DNA of 64,000 nucleotides, from positions 19,180 through 83,179 of the forward strand of contig JAOXSC010000147.1 of the NCBI GenBank assembly GCA_025800215.1, given 5' to 3'. The notes beneath the pieces were generated by a model. It did not search any database, was not told the origin of the DNA, and saw only the letters and a program-made list of their open reading frames with translations. The stretch is from Marinibacterium sp. (GTDB lineage: Bacteria > Pseudomonadota > Alphaproteobacteria > Rhodobacterales > Rhodobacteraceae). The position numbers and the translations under genes were made by a program. Positions 61,225 through 64,000 of this stretch are shown here, one piece after another (within the stretch, counting starts at the first letter, position 1; each line of letters begins with the position of its first letter).

Positions 61225-61736
61225 GCACCCGGTGGTCACACGCGATCCTGATGGGGCTGATGCTGGCAATTGCAGGGCTGGCCGCCTGCGATGACGCGGG
61301 CCCCCCGTCTCAGCAGGACATACTGTCTGATGTTCTGTCGCGGAAGAACCAGTTCCCGGACTATCCGCAGGCGGGCAACACCTACCTGTCCTTCACCCTC
61401 GGGCACGGGTTTCAGGTCAATTATCTGGCGCCGCAGGGGCGGGCCTGGCTGTGGTATCCCGGCAATCGCGCGGGCGTGCGCGAAGACTACAAGATCGGCA
61501 TCGCCGCAGGCCGAAAGGCGATTTGCTGGCGTCATCCGAAAAACAGCTACAACCCGGTGACAGGCCAAAGCGGTGGCGACTTTGCCTGCGAACCACTGGA
61601 CCTGTCACAGCGCACCGTCGTCAGCGTGCTTCCGGGCGATCCGTTCAACCTGGCCAGCGGCCAGGTGCCCTATCCTCTTGATCGCTGCACCGCGCCCGAG
61701 GCGTTTGACTTCAATCGGGCCCGCTTTTCGTGCTGA
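61218..61736 (+). CDS. Lipoprotein of unknown function, second of a pair
   Basis: 172 residues from ATG 61218 overlapping the previous stop (an in-frame ATG lies at 61200). Signal ILMGLMLAIAGLAACDD with lipobox LAAC, and a mature domain with three more Cys (ICWRHP, FACEP, DRCTAP, and terminal FSC). The Cys spacing suggests disulfides. Function unknown; probably works with its partner gene. Confidence 0.7.
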   Translation: MLGTRWSHAILMGLMLAIAGLAACDDAGPPSQQDILSDVLSRKNQFPDYPQAGNTYLSFTLGHGFQVNYLAPQGRAWLWYPGNRAGVREDYKIGIAAGRKAICWRHPKNSYNPVTGQSGGDFACEPLDLSQRTVVSVLPGDPFNLASGQVPYPLDRCTAPEAFDFNRARFSC

Positions 61737-61758
61737 CCAAGGCCCGCGCCAAAGAAAA

Positions 61759-61782
61759 CCGGCCGCGACTTTGCGCGACCGG
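61759..61782. terminator. Hairpin between convergent lipoprotein and TlpA-like genes
   Basis: CCGGCCGCG pairs with CGCGACCGG (one mismatch) around 61768-61773, 23 bases after the lipoprotein stop. AAAGAAAA lies just before it, which gives a T-tract for the minus-strand TlpA-like gene. Confidence 0.6.
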
Positions 61783-61797
61783 CTGATCGGCGGGTAG

Positions 61798-61815
61798 GCC
61801 GGGCTTCAGCCCGGC
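61798..61815. repeat. REP-like palindrome, copy 2
   Basis: Stem GCCGGGCT/AGCCCGGC with a TC loop preceded by GTAG; same design as 36308-36325, with compensatory changes at both stem sides. Lies between convergent genes, next to another hairpin. Confidence 0.65.
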
Positions 61816-61827
61816 GCCCGATGCGCC

Positions 61828-62400
61828 TCAGCTGTCGCCCTGCTGGGCCACAAGCTCGGCCACGATCGCGCGGGCGCTGTCGGAATGCCAGTCCGCGTCA
61901 CCCAAAAGCCGCGCCACCTCGCGGCCCTGCGGATCCAGGATCACGCTGACCGGCAGGCCCAGAACGGCCATCTCGCGGGCGATGGCCATGGCCGGGTCGG
62001 CATGGCGGGGCAGGTCGGTGATGCCGGTCTCTTCAAAGAACTTGTCGATGCCCTGGGGCGTGTTGCGCCCGGTGGCGATGGTTAGAACCTCGAAATCCTC
62101 ACCGCCGAATTCCTGCTGCAACGCATTGAGATCGGGCATCTCCTTGCGGCAGGGGGCACACCAGGTGGCCCAGAAATTCACCAGCACGTATTTGCCTTCG
62201 TAATCGTTCAGCGACCCAAGGCTTTCGCCGCCTTCACGGATGAATTCCGCATCCGACGCGGGGCGCGGTTCGGCGTGGAAGATGAGCTTTTTCATATCGC
62301 CGTCGCGCAGCCCTTCAAGGCGGGCGGTATCGGTGGCCATGGCCGTATTTGCACTGAAGGCTGCAGCCGTATAAACGAGCGCGAGCAAGAATTTCCGCAT
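61828..62400 (-). CDS. TlpA-like thioredoxin-fold protein
   Basis: 190 residues. Signal peptide [22 protein letters not shown], thioredoxin fold with [13 protein letters not shown] (CxxC at about 81-84) and cis-Pro in [13 protein letters not shown]. Periplasmic or membrane-tethered reductant, as in cytochrome c or copper-site maturation. Divergent from argH, the order also known near argH in related genomes. Confidence 0.92.
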   Translation of the reverse strand: MRKFLLALVYTAAAFSANTAMATDTARLEGLRDGDMKKLIFHAEPRPASDAEFIREGGESLGSLNDYEGKYVLVNFWATWCAPCRKEMPDLNALQQEFGGEDFEVLTIATGRNTPQGIDKFFEETGITDLPRHADPAMAIAREMAVLGLPVSVILDPQGREVARLLGDADWHSDSARAIVAELVAQQGDS

Positions 62401-62423
62401 GTTCCCTCCGAAAGGTGCGCCAG

Positions 62424-63812
62424 ATGACAGATCAGACCTCGAACCAGATGTGGGGTGGCCGCTTTGCTGCCGGACCCGACGCGATCATGGAGGCCATCAA
62501 TGCCTCGATCGGGTTCGATCAGCGCATGGCCGCCCAGGACATCGCCGGCTCGAGAGCCCATGCCGCCATGCTGGCAGCGACGGGCGTGATTACTGATAAG
62601 GATGCAGACGCGATCCGGGAAGGTCTGCTCACGGTGTTGTCAGAGATCGAGGGTGGAACATTTGCCTTTTCCACCGCGCTCGAAGACATCCACATGAATG
62701 TCGAAGCGCGCCTCAAAGAGCTGATCGGCGAACCCGCCGGGCGGCTGCATACCGGGCGCAGCCGCAATGATCAGGTGGCGACCGATTTCAAACTTTGGGT
62801 GCGTGATCAGTTCGATGCCGCCGAAAGCGGGCTGCTGGCGCTGATCGCCGCGCTGCTTGATCAGGCCGAGGCCGGCGCAGACTGGGTGATGCCGGGCTTT
62901 ACCCATCTGCAGACCGCGCAGCCGGTGACCTGGGGGCATCACATGATGGCCTATGTGGAAATGTTCGGCCGCGACCTCAGCCGGGTGCGTGATGCGCGCG
63001 CGCGCATGAACGAATCGCCCCTTGGGGCGGCGGCGCTGGCGGGCACGTCCTTTCCCATCGACCGCGACATGACGGCTGCGGCTCTGGGCTTTGACCGGCC
63101 TGCGGCCAATTCGCTGGATGCCGTCAGCGACCGCGACTTTGCGCTGGAATTCCTGTCGACCGCGTCGATCTGCGCTGTCCACCTCAGCCGCTTTGCCGAA
63201 GAGCTGGTGATCTGGTCGTCGGCGCAGTTCCGCTTTGTCGCCCTGTCGGACCGTTTTTCCACCGGCTCGTCGATCATGCCGCAGAAAAAGAACCCCGACG
63301 CGGCCGAACTGATCCGCGCCAAGGTGGGCCGGATCTATGGGGCCAACACTGCGCTGATGATGGTGATGAAGGGTCTGCCTCTGGCCTATTCCAAGGACAT
63401 GCAGGAAGACAAGGAACAGGTCTTTGATGCCGCCGACAACTGGATGCTGGCGCTGGCGGCGATGGAAGGTATGGTCAAAGACATGACCGCCAACCGCGAA
63501 AGCCTAGCCGCGGCAGCGGGCTCGGGTTTCTCGACCGCGACCGATCTGGCCGACTGGCTGGTCCGCGTATTGGGCCTGCCGTTCCGTGATGCACACCACG
63601 TTACCGGATCTCTGGTTGCGATGGCGGAAAGCAAGGGTTGCGACCTGCCTGACCTGACGCTCGACGACATGCAGTCGGTGCACGCGGACATCGCTCAGGA
63701 TGTCTATTCTGTTCTTACTGTCGAAAATTCGGTAAACTCTCGCCAGTCATATGGTGGTACGGCTCCGGATCAGGTCCGTGCCCAGATCGAACGGTGGAAG
63801 GCCTTGACATGA
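62424..63812 (+). CDS. argH: Argininosuccinate lyase
   Basis: 462 residues from the ATG at 62424. Fumarase/aspartase superfamily: signature [18 protein letters not shown] near 288 with the catalytic Ser loop, [17 protein letters not shown] near 110, and [10 protein letters not shown] near 160. Last step of arginine synthesis, giving arginine and fumarate. AAAGGTG precedes the start. Overlaps the small lipoprotein gene (ATGA). Confidence 0.97.
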   Translation: MTDQTSNQMWGGRFAAGPDAIMEAINASIGFDQRMAAQDIAGSRAHAAMLAATGVITDKDADAIREGLLTVLSEIEGGTFAFSTALEDIHMNVEARLKELIGEPAGRLHTGRSRNDQVATDFKLWVRDQFDAAESGLLALIAALLDQAEAGADWVMPGFTHLQTAQPVTWGHHMMAYVEMFGRDLSRVRDARARMNESPLGAAALAGTSFPIDRDMTAAALGFDRPAANSLDAVSDRDFALEFLSTASICAVHLSRFAEELVIWSSAQFRFVALSDRFSTGSSIMPQKKNPDAAELIRAKVGRIYGANTALMMVMKGLPLAYSKDMQEDKEQVFDAADNWMLALAAMEGMVKDMTANRESLAAAAGSGFSTATDLADWLVRVLGLPFRDAHHVTGSLVAMAESKGCDLPDLTLDDMQSVHADIAQDVYSVLTVENSVNSRQSYGGTAPDQVRAQIERWKALT

Positions 63813-63994
63813 AGCAGTTACTGCATGTGTGCCTGTTGATAGCAGCCGGATTTGCTTTGGCTGGCTGTGGTGCCGATGGTGAACCAATTCAACCCACGAT
63901 GAGTGCTAATATAGGCGTCGGAAGCAGCGGTGCCTATGGCGGTGTGGGCGTCGGACTGCGACGCGGAGGGCTTGGCGTTTTCCTGGGTCTGTAG
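63809..63994 (+). CDS. Small lipoprotein downstream of argH
   Basis: 61 residues with [21 protein letters not shown] (lipobox LAGC) and a Gly-rich tail ([19 protein letters not shown]). Translationally coupled to argH. The same gene order occurs commonly in this family; function unknown. Likely an outer-membrane small lipoprotein. Confidence 0.78.
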   Translation: MKQLLHVCLLIAAGFALAGCGADGEPIQPTMSANIGVGSSGAYGGVGVGLRRGGLGVFLGL

Positions 63995-64000
63995 AAAATC

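Noticed and set aside
1..64000. CRISPR arrays, tRNA or rRNA genes, prophage or defence system
   Set aside because: No regularly spaced repeats, cloverleaf-like segments, phage structural genes or defence-type clusters were recognised; gaps are short and explained by promoters or hairpins.

Overview
The window is chromosomal DNA from a GC-rich alphaproteobacterium, most likely a Rhodobacteraceae / Roseobacter-group member. Reasons: a petP-petR regulatory pair of the Rhodobacter type, an xseB-ispA-dxs isoprenoid operon, a 44-residue aa3-type cytochrome c oxidase subunit IV, polyhydroxybutyrate genes, ETF-ubiquinone oxidoreductase, TRAP transport, and strong codon bias to GC-ending codons. No rRNA, tRNA, CRISPR, phage or plasmid replication genes were seen. 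Almost all of the window is tightly packed coding sequence with many ATGA or TGATG overlaps. Only two insertion sequences and one lower-GC patch (14.4-15.9 kb) look acquired.

Layout. 0-1.2 kb: end of an ArsR-type regulator, arsenate reductase and a VOC protein. 1.2-6.2 kb: a GlxA/AraC regulator divergent from an acyl-CoA dehydrogenase / NDP-forming CoA ligase / CaiD-like hydratase operon, a CoA-dependent catabolic route. 6.2-14.5 kb: an SDR protein, ilvE, petPR, two tandem histone-deacetylase-fold amidohydrolases, then xseB, ispA and dxs. 14.5-15.9 kb: orphan low-GC ORF and an IS481-type element. 16-24.8 kb: a seven-gene minus-strand operon (N-formylglutamate amidohydrolase-like, TRAP DctQ, DctM, DctP, glutamine-synthetase-like ligase, aldehyde dehydrogenase, iron alcohol dehydrogenase) with a divergent RpiR regulator and a perfect palindrome at the operon start. 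This reads as a self-contained uptake plus gamma-glutamylation catabolic system and is the best candidate for undescribed biology here. 24.8-27.3 kb: Lrp regulator divergent from arginase and ornithine cyclodeaminase (arginine to proline).

27.4-34.3 kb: uracil-DNA glycosylase, LysE exporter, MoaB, and an RND efflux adaptor/pump pair whose pump carries an extra C-terminal membrane region. 34.3-42.2 kb: NUDIX, DsbD-N-like protein, YqgE, Sua5, a long acyl-CoA dehydrogenase, MBL hydrolase, small oxidase subunit, lipoprotein and AzlCD. 42.2-46.3 kb: molybdenum-cofactor operon fdhD-mobA-mobB-moeA, where MoeA is fused to a large N-terminal domain. 46.3-47.2 kb: an IS5/IS427-group element inserted in a CTAG exactly between two convergent genes. 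47.2-55.6 kb: membrane protein, greA, ETF-QO, TPR protein, ispE, polyprenyl synthase, small DUF2007 protein, methyltransferase and a YdcH-like protein. 55.6-64 kb: LysR regulator, a 37-residue small ORF with a strong hairpin, phaB and phaA each with its own terminator, EAL protein, 3-methyladenine glycosylase, two lipoproteins, TlpA-like thioredoxin, argH and a small lipoprotein.

Metabolic links: acyl-CoA dehydrogenases feed ETF and the ETF-QO; dxs, ispE, ispA and the long-chain polyprenyl synthase supply isoprenoids including the quinone tail; argH and arginase/OCD handle arginine synthesis and breakdown; phaA/phaB make the PHB precursor. Two kinds of short dispersed palindromic or conserved repeat occur in intergenic gaps (3345/7107 and 36308/61798).
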